Notes under the pieces: generated by a model
What the model was told of the DNA's origin: nothing
The model's database searches: none
Seen by the model: only the letters and a program-made list of their open reading frames with translations
In this document: one piece after another, positions 1 to 10,325 of the stretch
How the letters are laid out: the number at the start of each line of letters is the position of its first letter
Numbering within the stretch: position 1 is the stretch's first letter
Program-made: the position numbers and the translations under genes
Assembly: GCF_902830275.1 (NCBI RefSeq)
Contig: NZ_CADESW010000025.1
Span: 54,428-118,427, forward strand
Origin: Burkholderia stagnalis
GTDB taxonomy: Bacteria > Pseudomonadota > Gammaproteobacteria > Burkholderiales > Burkholderiaceae
Length of the DNA: 64,000 bases
Direction of reading: 5' to 3'

Positions 1-779
1 CGGCCCGGCGCGGCAAAGCGCATCGCAAGGCCGTGCGGCGCGCTGCGTTCGAGCGGCGCCCATGCGCCGCCGAGCGCCGACAGGCCGATGCCGTCGGGTT
101 CCGCGAACGTCAGGTAAAGGGTGTCGATGTCCGCGGGCCCGGAAATCGCCCGGGCGCCGATGAAACGCTGGCGCGCCGCGCAGACGTCGACGAGCGCGAT
201 GTCCTCGCGGCCCGGCTGCGCGCCGGCCGCGCAGCGCACGACGAGCCGCTTGTTGCGCGCGAACGCGACGTCGGCCGGCACCGCGCCGGTCGCGGCAAGC
301 CCCGCCGCGATGCCGGCGACGGTCGCCTCGCGATGTTCCGGAAACGCATTGTTGGTGCCGGTGGACAGCGCGACGAGCGGCGTCGCGCCGCAGTGCGCGG
401 CCACCGCGCGATGAGTGCCGTCGCCGCCGAGCACGACGATCAGCGTGACGTCCATCCGGTGCATCCACGCCGCGCCCGCATGCGTATCGGCGACGCTGTC
501 CGTGATCGGCAGGTCGGCGAATTCGACTTCGGGCCAGCGCTCGTGCGGCGCGACGGCCCGATGCGTATCGAGCGCGCGCAGCAGCAGCGTCGCGATGCCG
601 GTGCGGTCGCGCAGCGTCAGCACGCGCTCGACGCCGGCCGCGCCGAGGCCGGCCAGCAGGCGCACGACCATGTTCGCCTTCTCCGCGGTCGGGAACACCG
701 ACGCGTGCGTCGTGAGGCGGCGGATGTCGCGCCCCGATGCGGGATTCGCGATCACGCCGACGGTAATGGGGGTTGTCAC
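1..779 (-). CDS. acoX: ATP-NAD kinase-fold protein, AcoX-like (3' end outside window)
   Basis: Reading the minus strand from a GTG at 779 gives an open frame running off the left edge (about 259 codons seen). It begins VTTPITVGVIANPASGRD and carries a GGDGTHRAV motif near residue 115, the diacylglycerol/NAD-kinase nucleotide-binding signature, followed by STGTNNAFPE. A good ribosome site (AGGAG at 788-792) lies 8 bases upstream of the GTG. AcoX proteins belong to this fold and are encoded in acetoin catabolism clusters; their biochemical role is not firmly established. The divergent neighbour is an AcoR-type activator and a consensus sigma-54 promoter faces this gene, so it is probably the first gene of an acetoin-dissimilation operon continuing to the left. 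The symbol rests on motif plus context. The C-terminal part is not visible. Confidence 0.75.
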   Translation of the reverse strand, partial: MTTPITVGVIANPASGRDIRRLTTHASVFPTAEKANMVVRLLAGLGAAGVERVLTLRDRTGIATLLLRALDTHRAVAPHERWPEVEFADLPITDSVADTHAGAAWMHRMDVTLIVVLGGDGTHRAVAAHCGATPLVALSTGTNNAFPEHREATVAGIAAGLAATGAVPADVAFARNKRLVVRCAAGAQPGREDIALVDVCAARQRFIGARAISGPADIDTLYLTFAEPDGIGLSALGGAWAPLERSAPHGLAMRFAAPG

Positions 780-874
780 GGGCTTGTCTCCTGTCCCATG
801 CAGGACGTCCGCCGCCATCGTGGGCTGCGGATCGTCGTCGCCGGCACGGATGCGCCGGTCCTGCCCGGGATATC

Positions 875-890
875 TGCAAGCGCCGTGCCA
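875..890 (-). promoter_or_regulatory. sigma-54 (-24/-12) promoter of acoX
   Basis: On the minus strand the sequence reads TGGCACG-GCGC-TTGCA, an exact match to the RpoN consensus TGGCACG-N4-TTGCA. It lies about 95 bp upstream of the acoX GTG and points towards it. The neighbouring gene encodes a sigma-54 activator with an intact GAFTGA loop. Confidence 0.88.
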
Positions 891-1158
891 TCGCGCTTGC
901 AACGTGCGTCGATCGCGCGCAGACGTCGGCGTGGCGGGCCCGAGGGCGACCGGCATGCGGCGCGCAGACGCGATCGCGCGATGCGCGATGGCCCGCGTGT
1001 CTCACGCATCGGCATGCGCCCCCGATTGCCATCGCACTCGCGCCGCCAGCCGCCACGCCCCCGCCGACCCGCATGCGATCAGGCGCGGCGCGGCCCGCGC
1101 CGCTCCGGCTCGCGCACGCGGCGCATGCCGTCGCGCGTCTCATCCGCCCGAGATGCCG

Positions 1159-1176
1159 GTGAGACGAACGTCTCAC
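1159..1176. promoter_or_regulatory. palindromic activator site (probable AcoR UAS)
   Basis: GTGAGACG-AA-CGTCTCAC is an 8-bp perfect inverted repeat with a 2-bp spacer, about 270 bp upstream of the -24/-12 promoter, a normal distance for an enhancer-type activator. A weaker copy ending in GTCTCAC is at 988-1005 and matches 12 of 18 positions. Assignment to AcoR is inferred from location. Confidence 0.6.
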
Positions 1177-1267
1177 GCGTGTTTCGTGCTGCGATGCAAT
1201 GTGATCGGCCGGCACGGATGTGCTACAAAACCGTCGAACCCCCTGCCGTACGGAGCCGGAGCCGACC

Positions 1268-3190
1268 ATGCCCTACGCCGTTCCCCAGACCCGGCACGCC
1301 GACCGGGTGCTCGGTGCGCTCGCCGGACGCCTGCCCGCGCCGGCCGATTCGTCGCGCCTCGTGTCGTCGTGGCAGCGCTCGCTCGAGCGCTACCGGCTCG
1401 ATCCGGCGTCATCGATCGGGCCGCGCGTGCTGACCGCCGCGGCGCTGCGCGAGGTGCGCGACAAGGAAGAGGCGTTCCTGCGCGCGTCGGGACAGTGCCT
1501 GACGCGCCTGCACGACATGATCCGCGTCGCCGACTACTGCGTGATGCTGACCGACGCGCACGGCGTGACGATCGACTACCGGATCGACCGCGAGCGCCGC
1601 GCCGACTTCCGTCATGCGGGGCTGCACATCGGCTCGTGCTGGTCGGAGAGCGAGGAAGGCACCTGCGGCGTCGCGAGCGTGCTGACGGATCTCGCGCCGA
1701 TCACCGTGCACAAGACCGATCATTTCCGCGCGGCATTCACGACGCTCACCTGCAGCGCCGCACCGATCTTCGCGCCGACGGGCGAGCTGATCGGCGTGCT
1801 CGATGCGTCCGCGGTGCAGTCGCCGGACAGCCGCGACAGCCAGCGCCTCGTCTACCAGCTCGTGCGACAGCACGCGGCGCTGATCGAGGATGGCTACTTC
1901 CTGCACAGCCTGGCGCAGCACTGGATATTGTTCGGTCATCCGAACCGTCACTACGTCGAGGCGCAGCCCGAATGGCTGATCGCGTTCGACGCGTGCGGCA
2001 ACATCGTCGCCGCGAACCGCCACGCGCGCGACGCACTGCCCGAGCTGCGCGAGCCGCGCCACATCGACGAGATCTTCGATTCGGCCGACCTGCCGCTGCG
2101 GGACGCCGCGCAGCTCGACGCGATCGTCGCGCTGCGGCTGCGCGCGACGGGCGCGCCGCTCTATGCGCGCTTGCGCGCGCCGCTGCGGGGCAGCGCGCGC
2201 GACACGGCCGGCGCCGCGTCGCGCCGGCCCGGCACGGCCGCCGAGCGCCACGTCGGCGCGCTGACGCCGTTCCTGCACAGCAGCGACGCGCGCATCGCGC
2301 GGCACGCGGCGCTCGCGCTGCGTGTCGCGAGCAAGCGGCTGCCGATTCTGGTGCTCGGCGAAACGGGCGCGGGCAAGGAAGTGTTCGCACGTGCGATCCA
2401 CGACGCGGGGGCGCGGCGCACGCGGCCGTTCGTCGCAGTCAATTGCGGCGCGCTGCCGGAAGCGCTGATCGAAAGCGAGCTGTTCGGCTATGCGGCCGGC
2501 GCGTTCACCGGCGCGCGCAAGCACGGCGCGCGCGGCAAGCTCGCGCTCGCGGACGGCGGCACGCTGTTCCTCGACGAAATCGGCGACATGCCGCTGTCGT
2601 TGCAGACCCGCCTGCTGCGCGTGCTCGCCGACGGCGAGGTCGTGCCGCTGGGCAGCGATACGCCGGTGCGCGTCGACCTCGACGTGATCTGCGCAACGCA
2701 TCGCGATCTCGCGCAGATGGTCGCGGCCGGCGCGTTCCGCGAGGATTTGTATTACCGGCTGAGCGGCGCGGTGTTCGACCTGCCGCCGCTGCGCGAACGG
2801 GCCGACGTCCGCGACGTGATCGCCGCGGTGTTCGCCGAGGAAGCGCACGCGACGGGGCACGTGCTGACGCTCGACGCCGCGCTCGCCGAGCAGCTCGCCT
2901 TGTACGCGTGGCCCGGCAACGTGCGGCAATTGCGCAACGCGCTGCGCTATGCGTGCGCGGTGTGCGACGCGGCGCGCGTGACGCTGCGCGACCTGCCGGC
3001 CGACCTCGCCGCGCGGCTCGCGCCGGGCGCGGCCGGCGCGCTGCGCGACGACGAGCGCGGCCGCATCGTCGCCGCGCTGACCGCGCACCGCTGGCGGCCC
3101 GATGCGGCGGCCGAGGCGCTCGGCATCTCGCGCGCGACGCTGTACCGGCGCATCGCAAAGCACCGGATCGTCGCGCCGCATCGCGCGTGA
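1268..3190 (+). CDS. acoR: sigma-54-dependent transcriptional activator AcoR
   Basis: A 640-aa Fis-family enhancer-binding protein. The N-terminal half (about residues 60-190) has a GAF-type sensory region as in AcoR. The AAA+ domain shows Walker A GETGAGKE near residue 363, the GAFTGA sigma-54 contact loop near 410 and Walker B GGTLFLDEIGD near 430. The C-terminus carries a Fis-type helix-turn-helix (AEALGISRATLYRRI, near 615). I chose ATG 1268 because GGAG at 1258-1261 is well spaced; an in-frame start at 1220 would add 16 arginine/proline-rich residues. It is divergent from acoX, which has a consensus sigma-54 promoter. Known family members respond to acetoin or a derivative and activate acetoin dissimilation genes; the ligand here is inferred. 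Confidence 0.88.
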   Translation: MPYAVPQTRHADRVLGALAGRLPAPADSSRLVSSWQRSLERYRLDPASSIGPRVLTAAALREVRDKEEAFLRASGQCLTRLHDMIRVADYCVMLTDAHGVTIDYRIDRERRADFRHAGLHIGSCWSESEEGTCGVASVLTDLAPITVHKTDHFRAAFTTLTCSAAPIFAPTGELIGVLDASAVQSPDSRDSQRLVYQLVRQHAALIEDGYFLHSLAQHWILFGHPNRHYVEAQPEWLIAFDACGNIVAANRHARDALPELREPRHIDEIFDSADLPLRDAAQLDAIVALRLRATGAPLYARLRAPLRGSARDTAGAASRRPGTAAERHVGALTPFLHSSDARIARHAALALRVASKRLPILVLGETGAGKEVFARAIHDAGARRTRPFVAVNCGALPEALIESELFGYAAGAFTGARKHGARGKLALADGGTLFLDEIGDMPLSLQTRLLRVLADGEVVPLGSDTPVRVDLDVICATHRDLAQMVAAGAFREDLYYRLSGAVFDLPPLRERADVRDVIAAVFAEEAHATGHVLTLDAALAEQLALYAWPGNVRQLRNALRYACAVCDAARVTLRDLPADLAARLAPGAAGALRDDERGRIVAALTAHRWRPDAAAEALGISRATLYRRIAKHRIVAPHRA

Positions 3191-3203
3191 CGACCGGCTC
3201 CGT

Positions 3204-3611
3204 TCATGCGGCGTGCGCGTCCGGCTGCGCATCGCGCTGCCGGAACACCTCGTGCGCGGCGAACAACGCGTTCAGCGCGGCCGGAAAGCCCGCGTAGACG
3301 GCCATCTGCATGAACACCTCGACGATCTCGTCGCGCGTGCAGCCGACGTTCAGCGCCGCCTCGATGTGCACCTTCAATTGCGGCTGCGCGTTGCCGAGCG
3401 CCGCGAGCGCGGCGATCGTCGCGATCTCGCGCGCCTTCAGGTCGAGCTGCGGCCGGCTGTAGACGTCGCCGAACGCGAACTCGATCAGCAGCCGGCCAAA
3501 ATCCGGCGCGATCGGCTCGAGCGCCGCGATCACGCGTTCGCCCGCCGCGCCGTCGATTTCCTTCAGTTTGTTCCAGCCGCGCGTATAGCGGTCTTCAGCG
3601 AGTCGTTCCAT
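3204..3611 (-). CDS. carboxymuconolactone decarboxylase-family protein
   Basis: 135 aa, the usual length for a CMD/AhpD-like domain protein. The all-helical CMD pattern is clear (KAREIATIAALAALG followed by HIEAALNVGCTRDEIVE). It lacks the paired CxxC of the alkylhydroperoxidase AhpD; only a single cysteine sits in the NVGCTRDE segment, as in gamma-carboxymuconolactone decarboxylase-like proteins. Its start overlaps the end of the upstream merR gene by 17 bp, so both are translated from one message and are probably autoregulated together. The substrate is unknown; the family includes decarboxylases and peroxidase-like enzymes. Confidence 0.8.
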   Translation of the reverse strand: MERLAEDRYTRGWNKLKEIDGAAGERVIAALEPIAPDFGRLLIEFAFGDVYSRPQLDLKAREIATIAALAALGNAQPQLKVHIEAALNVGCTRDEIVEVFMQMAVYAGFPAALNALFAAHEVFRQRDAQPDAHAA

Positions 3612-4047
3612 GGCGTGTGTCCTGTTCCGGTTGAGAGGATGTCGACTGTCGCCCCGCTTCGCGCTCCGCCGTCTCGTAATAGGCGATCTTCTCGCCGATC
3701 ACATCGAGGCTCGCCTGCAGTTCCGCGATATGCGCGCGCACCGCGTCGCGGTGCGCGACGAGCAGTTCGCGCCGTGCGCCGAGCGTCGGCTCGCCTTGCG
3801 CGCGCAGTGCCGCGAACTGCTGCATCTGCGCGATCGGCATGCCGGTCGCCTTCAGGCGCATCACGAAGCGCAGCCAGTCGAGGTCCATCGGCGCATAGAG
3901 CCGGTGTCCGGCCTGCGTGCGCACGATCGCACGCAGCAGGCCGGCCTGTTCGTAGTAGCGCAACGTGTGCGTCGACACGCCCATCAGTTCGGCGACCTGG
4001 CCGATCGTCAGTGCGCCGGCGGCGGAAGATTTCGATTCGGGTGACAT
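3595..4047 (-). CDS. MerR-family transcriptional regulator
   Basis: 150 aa with an N-terminal winged HTH typical of MerR (LTIGQVAELMGVSTHTLRYYE, residues about 13-33) and a C-terminal coiled-coil dimerisation helix. There is no conserved metal-binding cysteine set, so it groups with MerR regulators of small-molecule or stress responses rather than metal resistance. The promoter has the long 19-bp spacer expected of MerR control and contains a matching palindrome. It is cotranscribed with the overlapping CMD-family gene, its most likely target along with itself. Confidence 0.88.
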   Translation of the reverse strand: MSPESKSSAAGALTIGQVAELMGVSTHTLRYYEQAGLLRAIVRTQAGHRLYAPMDLDWLRFVMRLKATGMPIAQMQQFAALRAQGEPTLGARRELLVAHRDAVRAHIAELQASLDVIGEKIAYYETAEREAGRQSTSSQPEQDTRHGTTR

Positions 4048-4057
4048 GACATGCTCG

Positions 4058-4088
4058 AGGTTAGGACTTAGAGCTCACTCTAAGTCAA
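4058..4088 (-). promoter_or_regulatory. MerR-type promoter/operator for merR-CMD
   Basis: On the minus strand TTGACT (-35, 4083-4088) and TAACCT (-10, 4058-4063) are separated by 19 bp, the over-long spacing of MerR-controlled promoters. The spacer is covered by the inverted repeat GACTTAGAG-N4-CTCTAAGTC (4065-4086). The start codon is 11 bp downstream of the -10. Confidence 0.8.
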
Positions 4089-4321
4089 CGGCTTTTTGCT
4101 GGCCAGCGCGAATCGGCGCGGAGATTCCGTCAAACATCGTCAAAACCGCTGCCTGGCGCGGCCTGTACCCTTTACAGCGGCGCACGCGTTCAGCAAGATT
4201 GGGACAGCCTGTCTTAAAAAGGGCACGCATTTGTCCTATGCTTAACGGCGACGCCCGGCCTCGCGCCACCCGTCGTCCGTTGCAACAGCCATTCATCCGT
4301 CAGAACCAGGGAGCCTTTGCC

Positions 4322-4933
4322 ATGCTGAAGAAGCTGCTGATGCTGTTCGTCGCGCTATCGCTGTCGCTGACCGCGGCCTTCGCCGCGGCCGTCGAGGTCA
4401 ACACGGCCGACCAGGCCGCGCTCGAAGCCGTCAAGGGCCTCGGGCCCGTGAAGTCGAAGGCGATCATCGACGAGCGCACGAAGAACGGCCCGTTCAAGGA
4501 TGCCGACGATCTCGCGAACCGCGTGAAGGGGCTCGGCACGAAATCGGTCGCGCACCTCGAGGAAAACGGCCTGACGATCGGCGGCTCGTCGACCCCGCCG
4601 AAGGGCGTGAAGGCATCGAAGCCGGCCGCGACCACCGGCACGGCAGCCCCGGCGACGAAGCCGGCCACGACGGCCCCGGCAACGACCGGCGCCGCGACCA
4701 CCCCGCCGGCCGCGACGACGGCACCGGCCGCCAGCGCACCGGAAGCGGCGTCGAAGCCGGCCAAGACCAAGCGTGCGTCGAAGAAGGGCAAGGCCGCTTC
4801 GGCGCCGGCCGCGGACACAAGCGCGAGCGCCAGCGCGCCGGCCGATGCGTCGGCCGCGAAGGCGACGAAGGGCTCGAAGAAGAAGAGCAAGAAGGACAAG
4901 GCTGCCTCCGCCGCCGCGGCGTCGGGCGCCTGA
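4322..4933 (+). CDS. ComEA-like helix-hairpin-helix protein, secreted
   Basis: 203 aa. A signal peptide (MLKKLLMLFVALSLSLTAAF) ends near residue 22 at AAA-VEV. A single ComEA-type HhH domain follows (VNTADQAALEAVKGLGPVKS, residues about 24-85), and then a low-complexity Ala/Thr/Pro/Lys tail of about 110 residues. The HhH domain binds DNA in ComEA proteins, which pull DNA into the periplasm during natural transformation; the lysine-rich tail could bind DNA or cell wall. AGGGAG upstream of ATG 4322 fixes the start. Function in competence is inferred from the domain only. Confidence 0.82.
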   Translation: MLKKLLMLFVALSLSLTAAFAAAVEVNTADQAALEAVKGLGPVKSKAIIDERTKNGPFKDADDLANRVKGLGTKSVAHLEENGLTIGGSSTPPKGVKASKPAATTGTAAPATKPATTAPATTGAATTPPAATTAPAASAPEAASKPAKTKRASKKGKAASAPAADTSASASAPADASAAKATKGSKKKSKKDKAASAAAASGA

Positions 4934-5012
4934 GGTGCGCCGCGCGCGCTGCGCGCGGCATCGTCAAACGGGCGCCGCCGACGCGGCGCCCTTTCAGTGA
5001 AGGTGAAGAATC

Positions 5013-5444
5013 ATGGGTCTACTCGACATCGTCGGCGGTCTGATCGGCGGCCAGGCAGGCGGCAACTCGCAAAGCGCGCTGCTCATGGCGGCGCTCGAAT
5101 TCGTCAATAACCAGCCGGGCGGCCTGAACGGCCTGATCGAGAAGTTCAAGGCCGGCGGCGCCGGCGACATCATCGGCTCGTGGGTCGGCACCGGCGAGAA
5201 CCAGCCGATCTCGCCCGACACGCTGCAGAACGTGCTCGGCTCCGACGCGGTCGGCGCGCTGGCGAGCAAGGTCGGCATCGACCCGGGCCAGGTGTCGGGC
5301 ATCCTCGCGCAAGTGCTGCCGCACGTGATCAACGGCGCGACGCCGAACGGCGAAGTGCCGGCAGGCGGCCAGCTCGACACGTCGAACGTGCTCGGCACGC
5401 TGACGCAGCTCGCCGGCATGTTCGGCGGCAACAAGCAGGGCTGA
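5013..5444 (+). CDS. YidB/DUF937-family protein
   Basis: 143 aa, glycine-rich, with the YidB/DUF937 arrangement: MGLLDIVGGLIGG at the start, then a VNNQPGGLNGLIEKFKAGG segment and a helical region ending in an MFGGNK tail. No signal peptide or catalytic motif is evident. A GAAGGTGAAG ribosome site precedes ATG 5013. It stands alone between the comEA-like gene and a bidirectional terminator. Biochemical function of the family is unknown. Confidence 0.82.
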   Translation: MGLLDIVGGLIGGQAGGNSQSALLMAALEFVNNQPGGLNGLIEKFKAGGAGDIIGSWVGTGENQPISPDTLQNVLGSDAVGALASKVGIDPGQVSGILAQVLPHVINGATPNGEVPAGGQLDTSNVLGTLTQLAGMFGGNKQG

Positions 5445-5472
5445 GCCCCGGCGCGCATCTGGCGCGCCAGAT

Positions 5473-5510
5473 AAAAAAACACCCCGCCTCCCGGCGGGGT
5501 GTTTGCTTTT
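5473..5510. terminator. bidirectional terminator between yidB-like gene and clpB
   Basis: A 12-bp perfect stem AAACACCCCGCC / GGCGGGGTGTTT with a TCCC loop (5477-5504), flanked by an A-run on the left and GCTTTT on the right. It serves both convergent genes. Confidence 0.9.
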
Positions 5511-5547
5511 GGCGGCCCGGCATCCCGCGCCGGGCCCCTGTGCGCGC

Positions 5548-8145
<2,598 letters not shown>

Positions 8146-8177
8146 GTAGAGACCTCCAATTTTCGAATAACACCAAA

Positions 8178-8203
8178 TTGAGGATGGTTATGCGGCTTTC
8201 AAG
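8178..8203 (-). promoter_or_regulatory. heat-shock (sigma-32-like) promoter of clpB
   Basis: On the minus strand CTTGAAA (8197-8203) is an exact sigma-32 -35 box. After a 13-bp spacer comes CCTCAAT, close to the CCCCAT -10 (8178-8183). It sits about 35 bp upstream of the clpB start, and clpB is a classical sigma-32 gene. Confidence 0.72.
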
Positions 8204-8281
8204 CGATTTCGTGTCGATTCAGCGCAAAAATGTTGCGGGAGCGGCGCAGCGTGCGAGCCGGCGGCCTGGGCGGCGAGGTGG

Positions 8282-8776
8282 TCAGCCTTCGAGCGGCGAC
8301 GGTTCGGCGGGCGACGTGGCCCGCACGACGGCGATCGGCTGGATGCCGAGCAGCGCCGCGAGCGGCGCCGCGGGCTGGGCGAGCTCGCCGAGCGTGTGCC
8401 GGTCGAGCTCCGTGAAAAATGCGTCGCGCGCCGCCGCCAGCACGCCCTTCAGGCGACACTGCGGCTCGATGACGCAGGCCCTCGGCGCTTCGCCGCCGGC
8501 AAAGCAGCCGACCAGCGCAAAATCGTTCTCGGTCTCGCGCACGACCTGGCCGACCGTCAGGCGCGTCGACTCCGGAAACAGCCGCAGCCCGCCATTGCGG
8601 CCGCGCACGGTGTCGACCCACCCGAGCTCGCCCAGGCGCTGCACGACCTTCATCAGATGGTTCTTCGAGATGCCGTAGGCATCCGAGATCTCCTGGATCG
8701 TCGCAAGACCTTCACCCCGCACGGCGAGGTAAAGCATGACTCTCAGCGAGTAGTCGGTGTAGTCGGTGAGTCTCAT
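8282..8776 (-). CDS. nsrR: Rrf2-family repressor, NsrR type
   Basis: 164 aa. The N-terminal Rrf2 wHTH opens MRLTDYTDYSLRVMLYLAV. Three cysteines in the pattern GCF-x8-C-x5-C-RLKG (residues about 91-105) match the Fe-S ligands of NsrR, the nitric-oxide-sensing repressor. Typical NsrR has about 150 residues; here a proline-rich tail extends it. It is divergent from a group III truncated haemoglobin, consistent with NO detoxification control. IscR-type assignment is less likely because the cysteine spacing and EISDAYGISKNHLMKVV helix are NsrR-like. Confidence 0.85.
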   Translation of the reverse strand: MRLTDYTDYSLRVMLYLAVRGEGLATIQEISDAYGISKNHLMKVVQRLGELGWVDTVRGRNGGLRLFPESTRLTVGQVVRETENDFALVGCFAGGEAPRACVIEPQCRLKGVLAAARDAFFTELDRHTLGELAQPAAPLAALLGIQPIAVVRATSPAEPSPLEG

Positions 8777-8999
8777 GGGCGAAAGAACAGTCGTTGATGA
8801 TCCTGCACGGATGGGACGGGCGGCGGGCGCGCGCCCTGCGCGGGGCCCGCGGGCTGGCCGGCATGCGGCGCCGGTTGCCGGGACAGCCGCCGCGCAATAA
8901 GATGCAGGGCATTCGCACGTTTATCGAGGGGTTGGCCGACGCTATTGTGCGTCAAAATCATGCCGGCGTCCCGCCCTTTGCCCGGCCCCTATTTCCATC

Positions 9000-9557
9000 A
9001 TGACCGCCACGCCTACCCTGCCCGACGCCGCGCCGAACCGGCCCCGCGACACGGAACCGACCGAAGACAACATCCGCGCACTCGTCTACGCGTTCTACGA
9101 CCGCGTGCGCGCCGACCCGCTGCTCGGCCCCGTATTCGATGCCAGGCTGGCCGGCCGCTGGGAGGACCACCTGCCGAAGATGGTGACGTTCTGGTCGAGC
9201 CTCGTGCTCGGCACCAAGGGCTACCGCGGCAACGTGCAGCAAGCGCACCAGCCGCTCGACGGCGTCGAGCCCGCGCATTTCAGCCGCTGGCTCGCGCTGT
9301 TCCTGAACACGGTCGATGCGCGCTACACGCCGCCCGCGGCGGTTCGCTTCATGGAGCCGGCGCTGCGGATCGCGCAAAGCCTGCAGCTGAGCCGCTTCGG
9401 CTGGGATTACCGGATTCCGCCCGAGCAGCAGGCGCTGCTCGACGCCGTCGCGCCGCGCCGCCGCGATCCGGGCGACGACGTCGCCCACCTGCCGTCGCGT
9501 ACGCGCGGCGAGCCGTTCCCGGCGAAGATCATCGGGCGCAATCCGGCCGACGAATAA
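9000..9557 (+). CDS. group III truncated haemoglobin
   Basis: 185 aa. The region VYAFYDRVRADPLLGPVFD, then WEDHLPKMVTFWSSLVLG and a histidine-bearing HQPLDGVEPAHFSRWLALF segment is characteristic of trHb group III, whose best known member is Campylobacter Ctb. The presumptive proximal His lies in the AHFSRW helix. These haem proteins bind O2/NO and moderate nitrosative stress in the cytoplasm. The gene is divergent from nsrR across a 223-bp gap. About 20 N-terminal residues and a 25-residue arginine-rich tail extend beyond the globin fold. ATG 9000 is a plausible start but no strong ribosome site is visible. Confidence 0.85.
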   Translation: MTATPTLPDAAPNRPRDTEPTEDNIRALVYAFYDRVRADPLLGPVFDARLAGRWEDHLPKMVTFWSSLVLGTKGYRGNVQQAHQPLDGVEPAHFSRWLALFLNTVDARYTPPAAVRFMEPALRIAQSLQLSRFGWDYRIPPEQQALLDAVAPRRRDPGDDVAHLPSRTRGEPFPAKIIGRNPADE

Positions 9558-9564
9558 GCCGCGC

Positions 9565-10041
9565 TCAGCGCGGCGCGTTGCCCGATTCGACGCCCCAGCG
9601 CGCGAGCGCGGCGTCGTCGGTACTGCGGGCGTCGACCCAGCGCTCGCCGTCGGGCGTCGTTTCCTTCTTCCAGAACGGCGCCTGGGTCTTCAGGTAGTCC
9701 ATCACGAACTCGCACGACGCGAACGCGTCGCCGCGATGCGCGGCGACCGTCGCGACCAGCACGATCTGGTCGAGCGGATACAGCTTGCCGACGCGGTGCA
9801 CGATTGCGACGTCGATGCCCGGCCAGCGCCGGCATGCGTCGTCGGCGATCGCGTCGAGCGCCTTCTCGGTCATCCCCGGATAGTGCTCGAGCTCCAACGC
9901 GGCGACCTCGTCGCCGTCGTTCAGGTCACGCACCGTGCCGACGAAGCACGCGATCGCGCCGATCTTCGGATTGCGCGCGCGCAGCGCCGCCACCTCGGCG
10001 TTCAGATCGAAGTCTTCGGCCTGGACTCTCACCGTCGCCAT
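9565..10041 (-). CDS. moaE: molybdopterin synthase catalytic subunit MoaE
   Basis: 158 aa, family-typical length. The motifs IACFVGTVRD near residue 30, LEHYPGMTEKAL near 50, IVHRVGKLYPLD near 82 and the catalytic-site KTQAPFWKKE near 125 are diagnostic. MoaE, with two thiocarboxylated MoaD, inserts sulfur into precursor Z to make molybdopterin. It is the last gene of a moeA-moaD-moaE run, 9 bp after moaD, and is convergent with the haemoglobin gene (8-bp gap). Confidence 0.95.
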   Translation of the reverse strand: MATVRVQAEDFDLNAEVAALRARNPKIGAIACFVGTVRDLNDGDEVAALELEHYPGMTEKALDAIADDACRRWPGIDVAIVHRVGKLYPLDQIVLVATVAAHRGDAFASCEFVMDYLKTQAPFWKKETTPDGERWVDARSTDDAALARWGVESGNAPR

Positions 10042-10050
10042 CGCGCCCCC

Positions 10051-10308
10051 TTAGCCGCCCGTCACCGGCGGGAAAAACGCGACCTCGCAGCCGTCGGTGA
10101 TCCGCGTGCCGGCATCGGTCATCTCGTGATTGCAGGCCATGCGCAGCGCGCGGCCTTCCGCGAGCGTGTCGGCCCACGCGCCGCCGCGCAGGCGCAGCCA
10201 CGCGCGCACGTCGCCGACGGTCGTCACGCCGTCCGGCACGTCGGCCTGTTCATCGGCCACGCCCAGCGCCTCGCGCACGCTGGCAAAGAATTTCAGTTGA
10301 ATCTTCAT
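10051..10308 (-). CDS. moaD: molybdopterin synthase sulfur carrier subunit MoaD
   Basis: 85 aa, a ubiquitin-like beta-grasp protein starting MKIQLKFFASVREALG and ending with the required FFPPVTGG C-terminal Gly-Gly, which is adenylated and thiocarboxylated. I place the start at ATG 10308; longer reading frames through this position are continuations of the overlapping moeA region in another frame. It lies 17 bp after moeA and 9 bp before moaE. Confidence 0.94.
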   Translation of the reverse strand: MKIQLKFFASVREALGVADEQADVPDGVTTVGDVRAWLRLRGGAWADTLAEGRALRMACNHEMTDAGTRITDGCEVAFFPPVTGG

Positions 10309-10325
10309 GTCGGGAAGCCGCCGGA

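Larger units (their letters stand above)
780..1267. other. acoX-acoR divergent intergenic region
   Basis: This 488-bp gap carries no convincing gene. It holds the sigma-54 promoter at 875-890 directed at acoX and palindromic TGAGACG-type sites around 988-1005 and 1159-1176. A further half site, CGTCTCA, is at 1136-1142. No clear sigma-70 promoter for acoR was recognised. Confidence 0.6.

Noticed and set aside
1409..3232. A 607-codon minus frame opposite acoR
   Set aside because: No motif and basic composition; AcoR's domains are clear on the plus strand.
8899..8910. Possible NsrR site AAGATGCAGGGC in the nsrR-haemoglobin gap
   Set aside because: Only one half resembles the consensus and the second half is not at the right spacing.
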